64,000 bases of DNA from Notospermus geniculatus (Eukaryota; Nemertea; Pilidiophora; Heteronemertea; Lineidae): assembly GCA_002633025.1 (NCBI GenBank), contig NMRB01001608.1, positions 77,649 to 141,648 of the forward strand, written 5' to 3'. The stretch's first letter is position 1; the number at the start of each line of letters is the position of its first letter. Shown here piece after piece: positions 1-12,204 of the stretch. The notes under the pieces were generated by a model, which worked only from the letters and a program-made list of their open reading frames with translations, searched no databases and was not told the origin of the DNA. The position numbers and the translations under genes are program-made.

Positions 1-130
1 GAACCAGATTAGTAGGAAGGAATTGCCTGGATTGTTGGGGAAACTTTTACGCGTGTATTAATATTTGCGGTGAAATTTTGATTTCACGATTTTTACACGT
101 GAAAATATTTGCGTGTACGATAGTTTACAA
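1..130. repeat. Fragment of a dispersed repeat shared with 13.7 and 33.7 kb
   Basis: GGATTGTTGGGGAAACTTTT and GTGTATTAATATTTGCGGTG recur at 33755-33800; the preceding part recurs at 13735-13825. Confidence 0.65.
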
Positions 131-577
131 CCACTTTTACTTAATCCCAAGATATCAGATATCAGAGCCCTAAACTGGAAAACCCAACACACATATAAGC
201 TAGCTCAAGTAACACTAATTAGGCCTTTTATGGCCAATTGGTGGTGCCAGCAAGGTGGACAAGACAGCGGGAATGACAACTATAATTGTCGGTGATAGGG
301 CCAAAAGCTTTTGATGTGGTGGCAATTGAAGGGAGAAATCCCTGCATGGGTTCCACACTTGAACACTCATCTTTTGGGCCAAATGGAAAGGCCTAGGTGG
401 ACACAGGTGCCAGAACATTATATAGTGCCTACATTTTTGTACTTTTTAACCCTCTCACTTTCTAAACCTACTGCTGGGCCAGCCAGTCAGGAATGTCATG
501 GTCAATACATGTATAAGCAGCCAGGCAGTAAGAAAGTCTGCCAAACCTGCATGAAGTTTGTTGAGAGTGCTAGCGGA

Positions 578-1109
578 GCCGAATCGGTTAATGTCGTCCT
601 GGGTACAGAAATATACCCAGGTTCAATGTCGTCGCACAAAACTATACCCTGGGTATAGTTCGATCTATAAAAGTGTACCCAGGATTGGATACAGCACCTG
701 AAGACGAGATTGTTCTCACGTCACATGACCACAAACATGACAAGTCGAAAAACATGTTTTCAATTCACGCATTTGTCACAAACATGCTGCCCAGGTATAT
801 GACAGAAGTACCAAACGTGCCCAGTCCTGTTGATCATGCGAGATCCGTTCCTAACTCGTGCCTAGGCTCAAAACTACGGTACTGGGTATACTTTGGTAGA
901 TCGATCTATACCCAGGATATAGTTTGTGGGATGACATTGAACCTGGGTATTTCTGTTATAGCCAGGACGGTTACAGGAAAATTCGTCCCCAAGGAAAATT
1001 CTTCCCGGATAATTCGTCCCCAAGGAAAATTCGCCCCACGGAAAATTTGTCCCCGGAAAATTTGTCCCTGGAAAATCCGTCCCCAGGACGACATTAACCG
1101 ATTCAGCGG
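578..1109. mobile_element. Inverted-repeat element 'GCCGAATCGGTTAATGTCG', copy 1
   Basis: Ends GCCGAATCGGTTAATGTCGT and complement, with repeated TACCCAGG/CCTGGGTA. Copy 2 is 34553-34963. Copy 1 carries the short tandem array 966-1084 near its right end. Confidence 0.78.
966..1084. repeat. Short tandem repeat GGAAAATTCGTCCCC, about 7 units
   Basis: Degenerate 14-17 bp units (GGAAAATTCGTCCCC, GGAAAATTTGTCCCC). They interrupt an inverted-repeat element whose other copy (34553-34963) reads straight through this point. Confidence 0.8.
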
Positions 1110-1853
1110 CAGCGGATAAGCAATGTCAGCATCTATACTTCCAGGTCATGTTGGCTTGTTGCCATCCTGAAAAAATATCTCAGCACTTGCTCCCTTCGTC
1201 ACCGCACACGGAGGGAACAAGCATTTAAGAACCATTGATAACCTTGCACGGTACCAGGAAACAAGCCTATGTCCCAAAACTCAACAGGAGCTGAACTGAT
1301 TTTTTCCACTCCACACCAGGACAGGTCAAGTTGTATTGTCAAGTGTAAAGCACATGTCATGTAATACAAAAAGGACGCCTGACAATATCTCTGTATGAAT
1401 ACCCTACATTTTTCTTTGATCGAATTCAAAGTTATACTTATGCGTTGACGTAAAAGAAATCAATAGCTCCTTCAGAGGCCCTCGTAAATATATATTGGAC
1501 AAAACAGACAGAAGTTTGGACGAAAGTAGGTTGAGTCAAGTTCTTCAAGTCATATGGTGTTTTTACCTTGAATCGGTACATTTCTTTGCACGAGACTTTT
1601 TGTCAACAGGAATTGGATTTGAATAGATTTAAGACAACAGGAAGCTTTGCCTTGTGTGGTCGAAACATCATACATGTATTAGCCTTGTCTATCAAGTGTG
1701 GACTCAATGGTTTGAATCCAGAGACCGACCTAAGATCAAGTCCATGTTCAATGTTGCCCCATACAAACGAAAGGAAAAACCCCTTGTTGCCCAATGCGGA
1801 GCAGGCGAAGGCCCATTCTGGCCCACTGCAGACACAGTGAAGCCTCAGACCTA
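1110..1853. other. No feature recognised
   Basis: Unique-looking sequence of average composition. No splice-flanked open frame or repeat was recognised; overlapping short frames look accidental. Confidence 0.5.
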
Positions 1854-2244
1854 AGCCTAATTCGTACTTCGACGCACAACCATCCCCAGCGACCAACGCG
1901 CGACCGTGCGTTCGACGCCGATCTTGTCGTGCGATTTTGTCCATGTCCATCGCGGGAGAATACCGCCGTGGCATTTGAATTCAGTGCATAAACATGGGCC
2001 TTTGATCCCATGACCACAAAACTCTTCATTCATTGGTAGGTCGCCGCGATCGGACGCAGAGAGTTTGGTTGAACCAAAAATAGATAAGAGAGGATTGAAA
2101 TTGCATGCCAAGGAGTCGTGCGACCTGACGCCGATGACAATCGCAGAGGTACGCTGGATTATGAATCAACACGACAATGTCGGCGTCCAGATTTTGATCG
2201 CGTGGCGGACGCCGATGGTCGTGCGTCAAATTATGAACTAGGCT
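1854..2244. mobile_element. Inverted-repeat element 'AGCCTAGTT-TACTTCGACG', copy 1
   Basis: Starts AGCCTAATTCGTACTTCGAC and ends TATGAACTAGGCT, TA on both flanks. The inside carries GCGATTTTGTCC and GGCGTCCAGATTTTGATCGC. Copies at 17715-17958 and 19037-19290. Confidence 0.75.
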
Positions 2245-2649
2245 TACCAGCGAAGACCAAGCCCAGTCTTCGTATGCTGTGTGGACTAGGTTGTAGACAT
2301 TGGGCTCACGTGAAAGCCCTGTGGGCATCTAGGGGCCCAAAGTGTGAGGGACAGTGTGCAGCCAAGATTGCGTCCACACTCTTGCATGCAGACCCACTGC
2401 GAATGCAGAGATCATAAAGAGCATTCAGGCCTTGACACACTCTGAATCATATTTCCAGGAACATCAAAGGCCTACATAACACCAGCTGGTAGGTATGTCA
2501 ATTTAATAACCATTGTGTTTGTTTAAAAAGATGGCAGGTTCATGGATAAGGTGTCAATTTTATTCAGCAGGTGCTTTGAACAAATGCATCATCTGGGATT
2601 AGTGACGATTGTTATTGACAACTTCTGTACACAGTTCTGACCTACATCC

Positions 2650-2860
2650 TCAATCATTGATAGCTTCAGTTCATTGGCTGCTGGTCAACACTGCAAAGCC
2701 TCTGATTGGTCAACCAGTGACATGTGAATGCAGCAAAGCTCCTGATTGGTTACATTACAGAATAACTGCAGCAAAGCTTCTGATTGGTTAATCAGTCACA
2801 TATCAATGCAACAAAGCCCCTGATTGGCTAATGTGTTTCATGTAAGTATAGTCTGATTAG
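2650..2860. repeat. CTGATTGGT direct repeats
   Basis: Four or five copies of a ~50-bp unit with CAAAGCCTCTGATTGGTCA. Each carries an inverted CCAAT box (ATTGG). They could bind NF-Y if near a promoter, but no gene is seen here. Confidence 0.65.
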
Positions 2861-3243
2861 TCAATCAGAGACTGATAAATACACCAAGGTGTGTATCATG
2901 CTGGTGAGATGGACAATTTATTTATGGCCTCGAAAGCATTCGAGCAATGTTTTTGAATTCACATCCCAGCTAACTAGCATGACCGTGCCAATTATCGCTT
3001 TTTGAAACCGCAGGACAAAGGACACTTTCACACCTCTCTCAAAAGATCTCAAATCACACGCATGGCGTCATGCAAAAACTGTCCTTGACGTTTTTATTCT
3101 GGGAGATAGTGCGGCATCCCTGCAGGGGTGAAATTCCTTCGATCAATATATGGACATGGAAAAAGTAAGAAGGAAAATTTCTAGAGGCTTGCCCGGTTTC
3201 GCATGTTGACCACACATTTTGGACTAAGAATCTTCTCACCATA

Positions 3244-3737
3244 TTAACCCCTTAAAGATAATGTATCACGGGTATTTTCGCGGGCCACGAAAATCATTGT
3301 TTACTTAAATTTTGTTTGTTTATGTCCAGTCTTTCTTTGTCTTATGAGTAATTTGTTGGTGGCATGCCCCTCCAGAAATTCTTTTGATACCGAAAGTATT
3401 CAATTTGGTGGGTTGGCATGCTCTAAAAGTCCAAAATAACATAATGTAAACATCCATGTTTACAAACATTGAATGTAAACAATGAAGTCATGATACATTA
3501 TCTTTAACTGTGTAATTTTTTTAGTTAAAATTTTTCTTTCTTAAAAACAAATTTGCCAAAAAAAGTGTTTGACACAGAAGGTTCCAGACGTTTCCTACGC
3601 ACTGTGAAGTGCCATTTTTCTTGCACGGCGTACTACATGTATTACGCCTTACGCAAGCTGAGATCCTCGAGTGTTTCCGGGGGTTCCCCAGATTTCGTAA
3701 TGGCGTAATAGTACGCCGTACCCAGTTAAGGGGTTAA
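3244..3737. mobile_element. Inverted-repeat element 'TTAACCCCTTAACTG', interrupted copy
   Basis: Ends TTAACCCC...GGGGTTAA. The right part holds TACGCCGTACCCAGTTAAGG and the segment around TTACGCAAGCTGAGATCCTC, shared in opposite orientation with 63673-63904. Confidence 0.75.
3256..3503. mobile_element. TTAA-flanked foldback nested in another element
   Basis: 248 bp, ends AGATAATGTATCA and TGATACATTATCT, TTAA on both sides. It interrupts an element (3244-3737) whose ends are TTAACCCCTTAACTG, also present at 63673-63904. Confidence 0.8.
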
Positions 3738-4377
3738 AGTCAAGACCAGAGCTGAGCCGGCCCACCAAACTCACATAGGTTTGGGTATTTTTATGGCAAC
3801 TCGTTTTTACCCTGACTGGACGGAAAGGAATGTCATTCTTCGCCATAAACTTGACAAAAATAACCCAGTATCATGACCAACACACCATGGGGTCCCTCCC
3901 CCATCCCTGTCCCAAAGAACAAGCTTTGTGAATTCATTTTAATGCATTGTCTGCGTTGCTTGGAATAGCAACCCTTACCCTTCAACCGGAGGATGTTATC
4001 TTGGCATGTGACGGCCACGTTGCCAGCTCAACGGCTCAGTGGGTCATCAATTACTGATGAAGCCAAAGAATGACTTGGTCGCCATGAATGGCTCTGAGAA
4101 ACAGCCTATAGAGAGAACACGCTCCTATATTGGATCATGCGGCTAACCCTCCAAGGACCGATGTCACCGTCTCGTAACAGACGTGAAGAAAAGGAAAAAG
4201 TTTACCTCCGTTTCAAAAGCAGAAATCATGAACCATGAGGAAGCCATGAAGTCCGTTCATGTGACAGGATATCATTTTGAACAAACCCAGCGAATCAGGA
4301 TGCCACAATCCGAGTCATATACAATTCTACCATGGCATGGAAATGGTGCTCAATCCTACATGATCTAAAGGGCACCG

Positions 4378-4620
4378 CACACTAGCGATTTTTCGAGCGA
4401 TTTTCTAGGCGACCGGCCTTGCGACCACAGAAGCGACTGAACATATTTTCAGTTTTTTTAGTTTTTGTTGACTCGTTTGCGACAAATGCTTCCTTGGAAG
4501 ATCAGTGATGTCGTGGATGGCATCACTGATCGACCTCAAAGGTAATCATTGCAGGCGATGTAGTAGGCCTAGTCGCATCTGTAGTCGCCCCCATTTCAGT
4601 CGCAAGTGTGCGGCGTCCTT
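4378..4620. mobile_element. TA-flanked MITE 'AAGGGCACCGCACACT'
   Basis: 243 bp, ends AAGGGCACCGCACACTAGCG and GTCGCAAGTGTGCGGCGTCC + TT, TA on both sides. Single copy in the window. Confidence 0.75.
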
Positions 4621-4636
4621 TAGGTAACCAAGCATG

Positions 4637-4767
4637 GTCTAAGGGGGCGCACGCCCCTTTTGGCCAACAAATCTGTAAAATCGACTGTGAAATTCTGGAA
4701 CTTGGCACAATGTTCCTAGCGCATGGTGCCCCCCCCCCTTTTCCCAAATCCTGGATCCGCCGCTGGT
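4637..4767. mobile_element. Shortened MITE of the same family
   Basis: Contains GGCCAACAAATCTGTAAAAT and ends ATCCTGGATCCGCCGCTGG; the middle part seen in the other copies is missing. Confidence 0.6.
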
Positions 4768-4769
4768 AA

Positions 4770-5960
4770 CATCCCCTCTCAAGAAGAAGCCCCGGTCTCA
4801 CCGCAACCACACTCCGATGTTGTCAAATGCAATTAGCAATACCAAACAGACACGCAAAAACATCCATTTGCTTTTAGCATCACAAAAGTCCGACGTGCAG
4901 AAAATGCCGACGGCTAATTATAAGGAAGTATCCGTCTCCTGACTCGATAACCCTTCGGTAGCTACTGATGTGAAATATCACACAAATCACGTCATAAAAA
5001 TAGTGAAATGATGCATGTCTACACAAGACAAATGTTGATGTAAAGTTACACGGGACATTAATTCTTGGTTTTGGTGTCACAAATCGTGTAGGCAATAGCT
5101 GTGAAATAACTGCGCTTGTTCTGTTAGTTAATTTATCCAGCTTCATGTAGGCAACATAAGCCATGGTTACACTACATAAAATCCCCCGGTGTTTTGCAGT
5201 CACACCTACATGAATTGCCGGGCTTCAAGAAACCTGTGTCTGAAAAACATGGGTTTTTTAAACACGGCAAGCTCGCCGTGCTTTTCGAAATCCCCGTGTT
5301 TTCATTAGTTCTTAGCATGGCTACAGATGGCGCAGTTATTAAGTGACGTCATTTTCGCGCCTCCAACAATGTGTGCCAATACAGAAATGACCGAAGAGTC
5401 AGTGCAAGCAGCGCACCTGTCGCCGGGCTACTTAACTACAATGTCGTAGTCTGACCTCTCGCCGGGCTTTTCGTACACACGGGTTTGACACGGGTATTTT
5501 CAACAGGTGTAACCGTAGCTGTTTTCATTCCTAGTCTTTTATTCAGAAGTGAAGGGACCTAAGATCTAAGTCCTCTAATATTCTAAACAGGCAATATCTG
5601 TGGCAGACCTCCGTGTTCAAAGACAACATCTTTTCATGAAATCATGACAAACCATCCTCCCATAGCAGGACTTTGTGTGCGAGTGTAAGTATATAGAAGA
5701 GTGAAACCAAAGCCCCGCTGTGGGGAGATGAGGGCCAAAATCTGAATGAATCATACAAGAAGAACATCTGAAGAAATCAAGCAGTACTGGTACGCGACCA
5801 CCCACTGAAAGATGGAAATTTGAACTTTTGCCCTCATGATTATTAACGAGGATGTCTGCCATTATCGCACGGAAGCTAAGCTGAAAGGAGACACGCTATT
5901 ATGTACGTTAGTGTAACTAAATTTGAAGGCCATCTATTGAAACTTTAAGAGACGCCTTAC
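4770..5960. other. Intron sequence after the 8567 gene's first exon, no exon found
   Basis: This is the beginning of the intron that starts at 5960. The stretch 5225-5520 contains palindromic GGGTTT/CCCGTGTT motifs (TTTTTAAACACGGCAAGC, CTCGCCGTGCTTTTC) and may be another TE. No phase-0 exon was found down to position 1. Confidence 0.5.
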
Positions 5961-8567
5961 CTCAAAGTCAGCATCAAGTACGGTGTCATCGCATGCAGAA
6001 TCCACGTCTATCACGAAGCAGACGTCAGGAAGTGACAACGTAAACCCTTCGGTGGGAAACAGAGAAACAGTATCCTTCAGTTTCGAGTTAGTGTCAATCT
6101 GTCGACTTTCTTTCCTTCTCGTCAACGAGAGGTTTAATCCTTTTGATTTTCGAGAATAACGTGGCGACACCAAAACACCCCAGTCATCCGTCGAGCGCGA
6201 TGCTTTTTTGCCTCGCTTGCTGACTGGGAACGTCTGATTGAGTCCCTCCAGATTAAGACTTGCGAGATTGCCATCAGGGCTTAAGTCGGAATTAAATGCA
6301 GCGCTTATTGATGGCCGTTTTACTCGGATTTCGGGCCCCGATAACCAAGCTTCAGCACGAGAGTTCGGCGGCAGGGAGTATCGCTTCAAACGACGTTCAC
6401 GCTCACGGTCCACTTTCGTCGTACCCTCAACTAAGTTATGTAATGTGGTCTCATAATCTGGGGGTCTCACTCTGTTGGGATTTAAAGGCGAGTTGGCGAA
6501 TAACTCAATAGGTGTTGAACGTCTTGCCTCTGCTTTTTGTTGCTCACTGTCTTCCATAATCGGAGCAGTACGTCTCTTGTTTAACGGGGAACTCTGCATT
6601 TTGGAAAACTTTGAGAAGAAGTTCTTAGGGTCCAAACCATGTTGTCTGAATCTCCTCTCCATTCTTGGAGACCCTGAGCTTGATCTTGGCGAACTACCCG
6701 GTGAGGTGTTTGGACTTGGGCTACCGTCTTTATACGGAACATCTAACATAGATTTTGACTTCTGTACACGCAGATAACGCAGGTCTTCCTCCGGTAGAGA
6801 CTGTCTCAGCAAGTTATCATGCAGTGCCTCACAACTCGCAGCCAATCTCTGACTGTCACTAATCGACTTTCCCAACGTTTGGTGCGCGCTAGGTCTCTCC
6901 CGTTGAACCTGTTCCACCTTCCCTTGTATTTTCTTCCGGAGTTGAACTGGGCTTTCTGGAGTTTGCACAGGCAGGGAATCAGTGCTTGACAACAAGTCCA
7001 AACTACCAACAGAGTCACCCAAAGTATCGCTTCTCTCATCATCTGCGACATGAGTTCCTGTCGATCCGTACGAGGAACCGAACGGGAGCTCATCAGCCGA
7101 GTCTTGAGAATCATTGGAAGAGACAGTGCGCTTGGCATAGGCGGATCTGAGATAAGAGAGAGGGTTCTTCCGATGGACAGGACTCGTTGGGGAGAGGGCA
7201 GACTGGACCGGAGAAACAGGTGTATTCTTGGCCTTCGTTCGAGGAGATTGATTTGTTGCCACAACAATGTCTTCGTCGTCGTCATGATCTTCTCCACCAT
7301 CATCCGCCTGGCTGGAGTGATAACCCTCACTGTGCTCCTCAGAGTTGCTCTTCGATAATCTCTTTTTCTGATGTTTCTTGATCAAGTTTGCCAAGGCATG
7401 AATCCCCCTCGATTCATTCCGGACTCTGGATTCAGGAGTCCCAACTCTATCCTCTGGTGTCCCTCCACCAACTCCCTCCGAACCACCATCTCCAGTTCTA
7501 TTAGCTGCGAGTATATTGAGTTTCAATTCTAGAGAATTTGGTCGAACAGCACGTGGTTTGGGAACAGGCTTCGTGCGTTTAGGAGACTGAGTATCCGCAT
7601 TTCCACCCGACAAAACAAGAGAATGCATCAAATCCTCTGCATTACTTCCGAGTATTGACGACTCACTTTGAGTACCGGTAACATATTTTTGTTCTGGTTC
7701 ATTCTGAGTATGACTGTTTTGTACACAATTGTTTATTTCCTGAGTTGAGTTAGGATCTGATCTTTGTCTAGGATGAACGTAAGGCTTCACAGAAGCAGAC
7801 GCAGGTCTCTGATCAATACAACCATCAGACAACTGTCTTACGTGCCCCTCCGCAAAATCAACAGGAGGTGACAATGTCTGTTTCATTTTGGGCAACGGTT
7901 GAGATCTCACTAACCTCGCATTTGATGATACATCAGTATTCCTCCTCTTCACTTTCTCGATCCTCGGACTTGTATTAGGAGACGGCCGACTCATACTTGC
8001 AGCTTTAGAAAGTCTCGGTGAAGGTACAGGCCTAGGACGAGGAGAGGTGCTTCCAGCCGTCATGGCTGCAACATCCCTCTCCAGAATCCTCTCTCCTATA
8101 GAATAATCTGTCATGGTTGCTGCTCTGGTTTCTTCCCCTGTCACTAAATCATGATCCTGGATTGAAATCCTTGGGACACCAGTACCAAAGTCTGCCCGCT
8201 TCCCGACGGGGCTGCCACTAACCTTAACCTCCCCAACTGAAGCTACCGCAACATTTTTCACTGAGTCGGAGATACAAAATTGTTCAACTGTAGTTGGAGG
8301 TTGTGGGGCAGGATACTTCACCCGCCGGGTGGAATCAGAGACCGGTTCGGTCCTCCGCACCTGAAAGCTGATAGCCCGGCGCTTTGCCACGTGTGGCTTC
8401 GCCTTTTTGTAGTCTGACGTTAGGAGTGCCCGCACGCGTAACGATTGAGCAACACCATTTCTGTGATCGTTTTTCGAAGTGTTGTTATTCCGGTTATCCG
8501 ATATCACTTGTTGACTTCTCTCACCATCTACCTCCGAAGACTTCACCACTGAGCTCCCTGTTCCCAT
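5961..8567 (-). CDS. First coding exon of an unidentified, largely disordered adaptor-like protein
   Basis: An open frame of 869 codons from ATG at 8567 to a splice donor GAG|GTAAGG at 5961/5960, ending in phase 0. The ATG is chosen because an in-frame TAA lies 9 bases upstream and the context is good (G at -3 and +4). The protein begins MGTGSS, fitting the N-myristoylation pattern G2-x-x-x-S6. It is rich in Ser, Pro and Arg. Visible motifs are proline-rich SH3-type ligands (PVPSPR near residues 180-185, TKPVPKPR near 332-339), a PPDY WW-type ligand near 702-705, an acidic run near 422-433, basic RERERRLKRYSLPP near 721-734 and many SP/TP sites. No folded domain is recognised. The exon ends in a more hydrophobic stretch (LPDVCFVIDVDS near 846-857). 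Length and open frame leave little doubt that it is coding; family unknown. Membrane attachment and a signalling-adaptor role are inference only. Confidence 0.92.
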
Positions 8568-8706
8568 GCCCCCAGTTTAATCCATGGTCACCGGGTGGTC
8601 CCGGGGAAGCAGTAGTGAGAGGAACATCTCAGACCGACAGGTCCAAATCAGAATTTCATTGTTTTAGAGTCAGATAGGAAGACATGGACCACTTGAGATT
8701 AATCCA
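8568..8706 (-). other. 5' UTR part of the 8567-5961 exon, with splice acceptor
   Basis: On the minus strand a long pyrimidine tract followed by TAG (8707-8709) precedes 8706, an excellent acceptor. The 139 bases to the ATG hold an in-frame stop, so this is untranslated. A short upstream non-coding exon would then lie between about 8770 and 8870. Alternatively the leader is unspliced from the TATA-directed start. Confidence 0.55.
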
Positions 8707-8892
8707 CTAAAAGAAAAAGAATCAAATATTAGATCATACCGGTAACAAAACTTTCCGCAAAACCATGAGTTACCATTTCATGAATGGTAGAATCATCGTT
8801 TGATGATTAGGTCCAGAGGTGTATGCCAAAGGTTAAATCACCACAATATTGTCCTCCGGGATGATTCCACAGGCACGAGAGATGAGCAGAGA

Positions 8893-8901
8893 TTTTATAT
8901 A
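8893..8901 (-). promoter_or_regulatory. Candidate TATA box for the 8567 gene
   Basis: The minus strand reads TATATAAAA here, about 330 bp upstream of the ATG at 8567. It predicts a start near 8865-8870. A perfect TATA motif at a sensible distance is suggestive but not proof. Confidence 0.45.
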
Positions 8902-11900
8902 CACGCTGAGTCGTTCATTAAGAGCGACCACAGAAGTACTGCTTGCCTAATGTATTGTTGTTGTCCGTAATATACAGGTGGTAACGTTTTACCGCCGAGA
9001 TTAGTTATGTTGGAGTATTAGCATGAATATTAAAGTCGCTGGCATGCCGTCCTTTGTACGAATTTGCGCAAATTCCTCGTAAGCTAAATATATCCTTCGG
9101 ATAAGAAGCAAAGTAAGGTTTTGTTGACAAGTTAAATTAGTCCTCCTTGTTCGTATTCAGAGCAGGTTTGTTATGTAAATACAGCCATATTTGTCCGTGA
9201 TTGACCAATATAAATGTTCCACGATGAAGGTGTTAATATGTCCACAAACGAGGAGAAAGTCCGACGATCCGTTGATGTTGCAGTCGAAATCCGTCTGGTG
9301 TGGCCACTCAGGACCAGTTCACATGTCTAGATCCGTCATCGGAATTTCAACTGCACTGAACACTTCTGAAATATGCCAGCATAATGTTCAACAACATTAC
9401 ACTTAAACGGTCAAGTGTCGGAAAAAATACTGAAGTACTTCCAATGAGTCTTTCGAGCGCCGGGTTGTACAAGCGGTGAAGTTGACAAGAACGCTTAGTG
9501 TAGACAAATGATAATCCATTTTAAACTCGGAGATATCAACCACAGCCGTAAAAGCCCCGAAATGGACTTTTTCGGTTCAGGCACAATAGTCCAGTTATCT
9601 TGATTTCTTTGTGTACCTTAGATGGATTATTTTTAAATCTACCCAATAAATTCCATTGTGTCCTGAGGAGTTTAGGAAATATTACCCCAACGTTGTAATT
9701 CGATCCTTGGAGATTTTCGTCCACTTTTTTTTATAACTTTCTTACATTCACTTAGCCTAATCTGGCGGTGAATTTCCCAGAAAAAAACGTCATAGCTGTA
9801 ATGTTGTAATATTCCTAAGTCATGATCGTTCCTTTCGGTCAATTCCGAAAGAATTTTTTTACGCAATTTTTTCTGGATGGTGTCCGAGTCTTGAACTTCC
9901 TTTGTTTGTATCCGCTCACAATTCCACACAGAATAATCAGAGGAAGTTTCTCCCAAACTTGTCAGGGTTCCTACCGTGGCTTTGGTGGACACCAACCAGC
10001 AATCCCAAAAGTCTGTCAGCAGCAAATAAACAGGAATGAAGACCACCATTCAACAGTTCCTTTCTGATTAAACTCCCAGCAAAATGATCCTGACAGGTCC
10101 TATATGTCGGCTCACGACCATCATTTTGTCCGAAATTCCGACGTGATGACCGGCCTCCCCCAGTCTGTGAATGCCTCCAGAAATATCTTCACTTCCTCAG
10201 CGCTCGGGCATCCAAAAATGAAAATCACCGTCGGCCAATTATAGAAAGGAACTTCGAGTAATGAGGACTAATTTCTCCCACAAGTCAGGGGTAGTGTAAA
10301 TTTGTGCATAATCACAGGGGACTGCACTGAGAACCCTTTTTACAATAATAAGCTGTAATTGGTCAAGTAAATGACAAATTCATTCTTAGAAGAAATGCTG
10401 TGAAGTCAATGACGTCCTTTCGACACGAAGGGGCCAAATTAATTGGAAAATCGTTTTTGGTTAGTGCTTGTGTGGGTTGTTGACGAACTGTGACTACTCC
10501 AGAATTCCTCTCCAATGCACTGTAGGCCTGCAGTTTGCAAAAGTCCGCTATGTATTCCTCTACTAAGACGTGTATTTCTGATAAAGCTTTGAAAATAAGT
10601 CCACTTTTGAGACTGAACTTAGACAAAAGTGCATTTTACGAGGTGAGATTACGCAGCGGAATGACTTTCGGTCATGCCAGCGCTATTCCTGCTACACACT
10701 GTTAACTAACTAGGCGTGCTTTTGGAACGGAACTGGTGCACAAAACGTCCGCATGCTGTGACAGAAAATGACCAGGAGTACATGTACCTGCTTCTTGTAC
10801 AGGTACACCTACAAACAGGCTGACGGCACAATCTTTAATATGCACCTCCAATGAGCAATTACATATTCCCAAAGAAAACCGCATGTAATTAACGCAGTCG
10901 TTGCATACCAATTAACTCCTGCCGACGGGTCACCGTGTGTACCTATCCGAGACGAACGCCAGCTAGCCGATCGCTAAAATGATATCCTTTTGATAGCAAG
11001 TCCCACAGGATGGGACGTCCTGAATGAAACGTCATTTGACTAATGTCCGAACGTCAAATCGTGAATGTGTATAAATATGTACTTCCCTAACCTCAACGCA
11101 CATCGATAACAATATCAACTCGTTGACAATTATGATACCTTTTGTGGACGATGCCATGCTTTTCATACGGTCGTCTTCAAAGCCCTGTGCTCGCGGTGAA
11201 CAGCCATAAATGTGAATAGAGAGCAGAATGATGATTTTGATATAATACTACCGCGGTTGATATAGAGCGAACACGGAACAAATACATAATATGTGTGCCA
11301 ACAACAGGTGCACTGTCATAAAATGAACGTCTAATGCTGCATGGCTTCACCACTTTGGCGTTGAGCATTCTACCATCAGTATATTGGTAATTACAGCAGA
11401 TTTTGCTCGGCTTTCTTGTGGTGGCACTGCTTGATGCCAAGGATTGTCAATATACATTGCGAAAAAACGTTGGTTTTTTGTCCTGTGACTTTTCAATGGT
11501 CGAAGAATGGTTCCCGGTGAAAATCTATTCAAAATTCACATAAAAACTTGGAGTTCTTCCTACCATTCACTCTTGCCTTAGTGAATCAAATTTCGGTGTT
11601 AAAATCTACTTTCTAAATGGATGGAAGGAATGGCCAATCTTCTTACTTGTTCTATTTAGTATTTAGTTGCGATTTAGATCAAATGAACATGAAAAAATAA
11701 GGTAAACATTGGACACTGAATCAGAAATTTCCAAGAAAGTCATTCCAAACAGGTTGGCATTCCTTCCGTTCGTTAGGGTTAACCAACAAACCTCACTTAA
11801 TTCTTGTAAATTCTACCAAACAAAAGCCTTATGGGATTGGTGGGGAATTTAATTCACTCATTGAGAAAAATATTTGTCCTTATTCTATTTTGCCAACAAA

Positions 11901-12204
11901 ACCAGATCCTGCTACGGAAAGACGAGTGGAAAACGACTGAAAAGAATTTATTCATCGGCGCAAAATATCATAAGTATTTGATGGGCTTGGTGATCATTGT
12001 GAATTATCTTGTTTACCGATTATATGAATATTGTTTATTTTTCATACCGCGGAGGGACGAGACCTCCGGGATCAGGGGGTAATTGAGGTGTATTGAATTT
12101 CCTCTGCCTTTTCCGAGTGCATTTCGATCAATCAATTCCTAATCTATTTACATATTTTTTTCATATAACTCTAAATTGAGATCAGCACAACACAACAGAG
12201 CACA
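8902..12204. other. Upstream region of the 8567 gene, no gene recognised
   Basis: AT-rich sequence with scattered short frames. A minus-strand frame at 10363-10626 has no supporting splice sites or family. Could hold distal regulatory sequence; nothing specific is seen. Confidence 0.5.

Noticed and set aside
6806-7330. 174-codon minus-strand frame and several plus-strand frames within 6.2-7.4 kb
   Set aside because: Shadows of the 869-codon coding exon in other frames.
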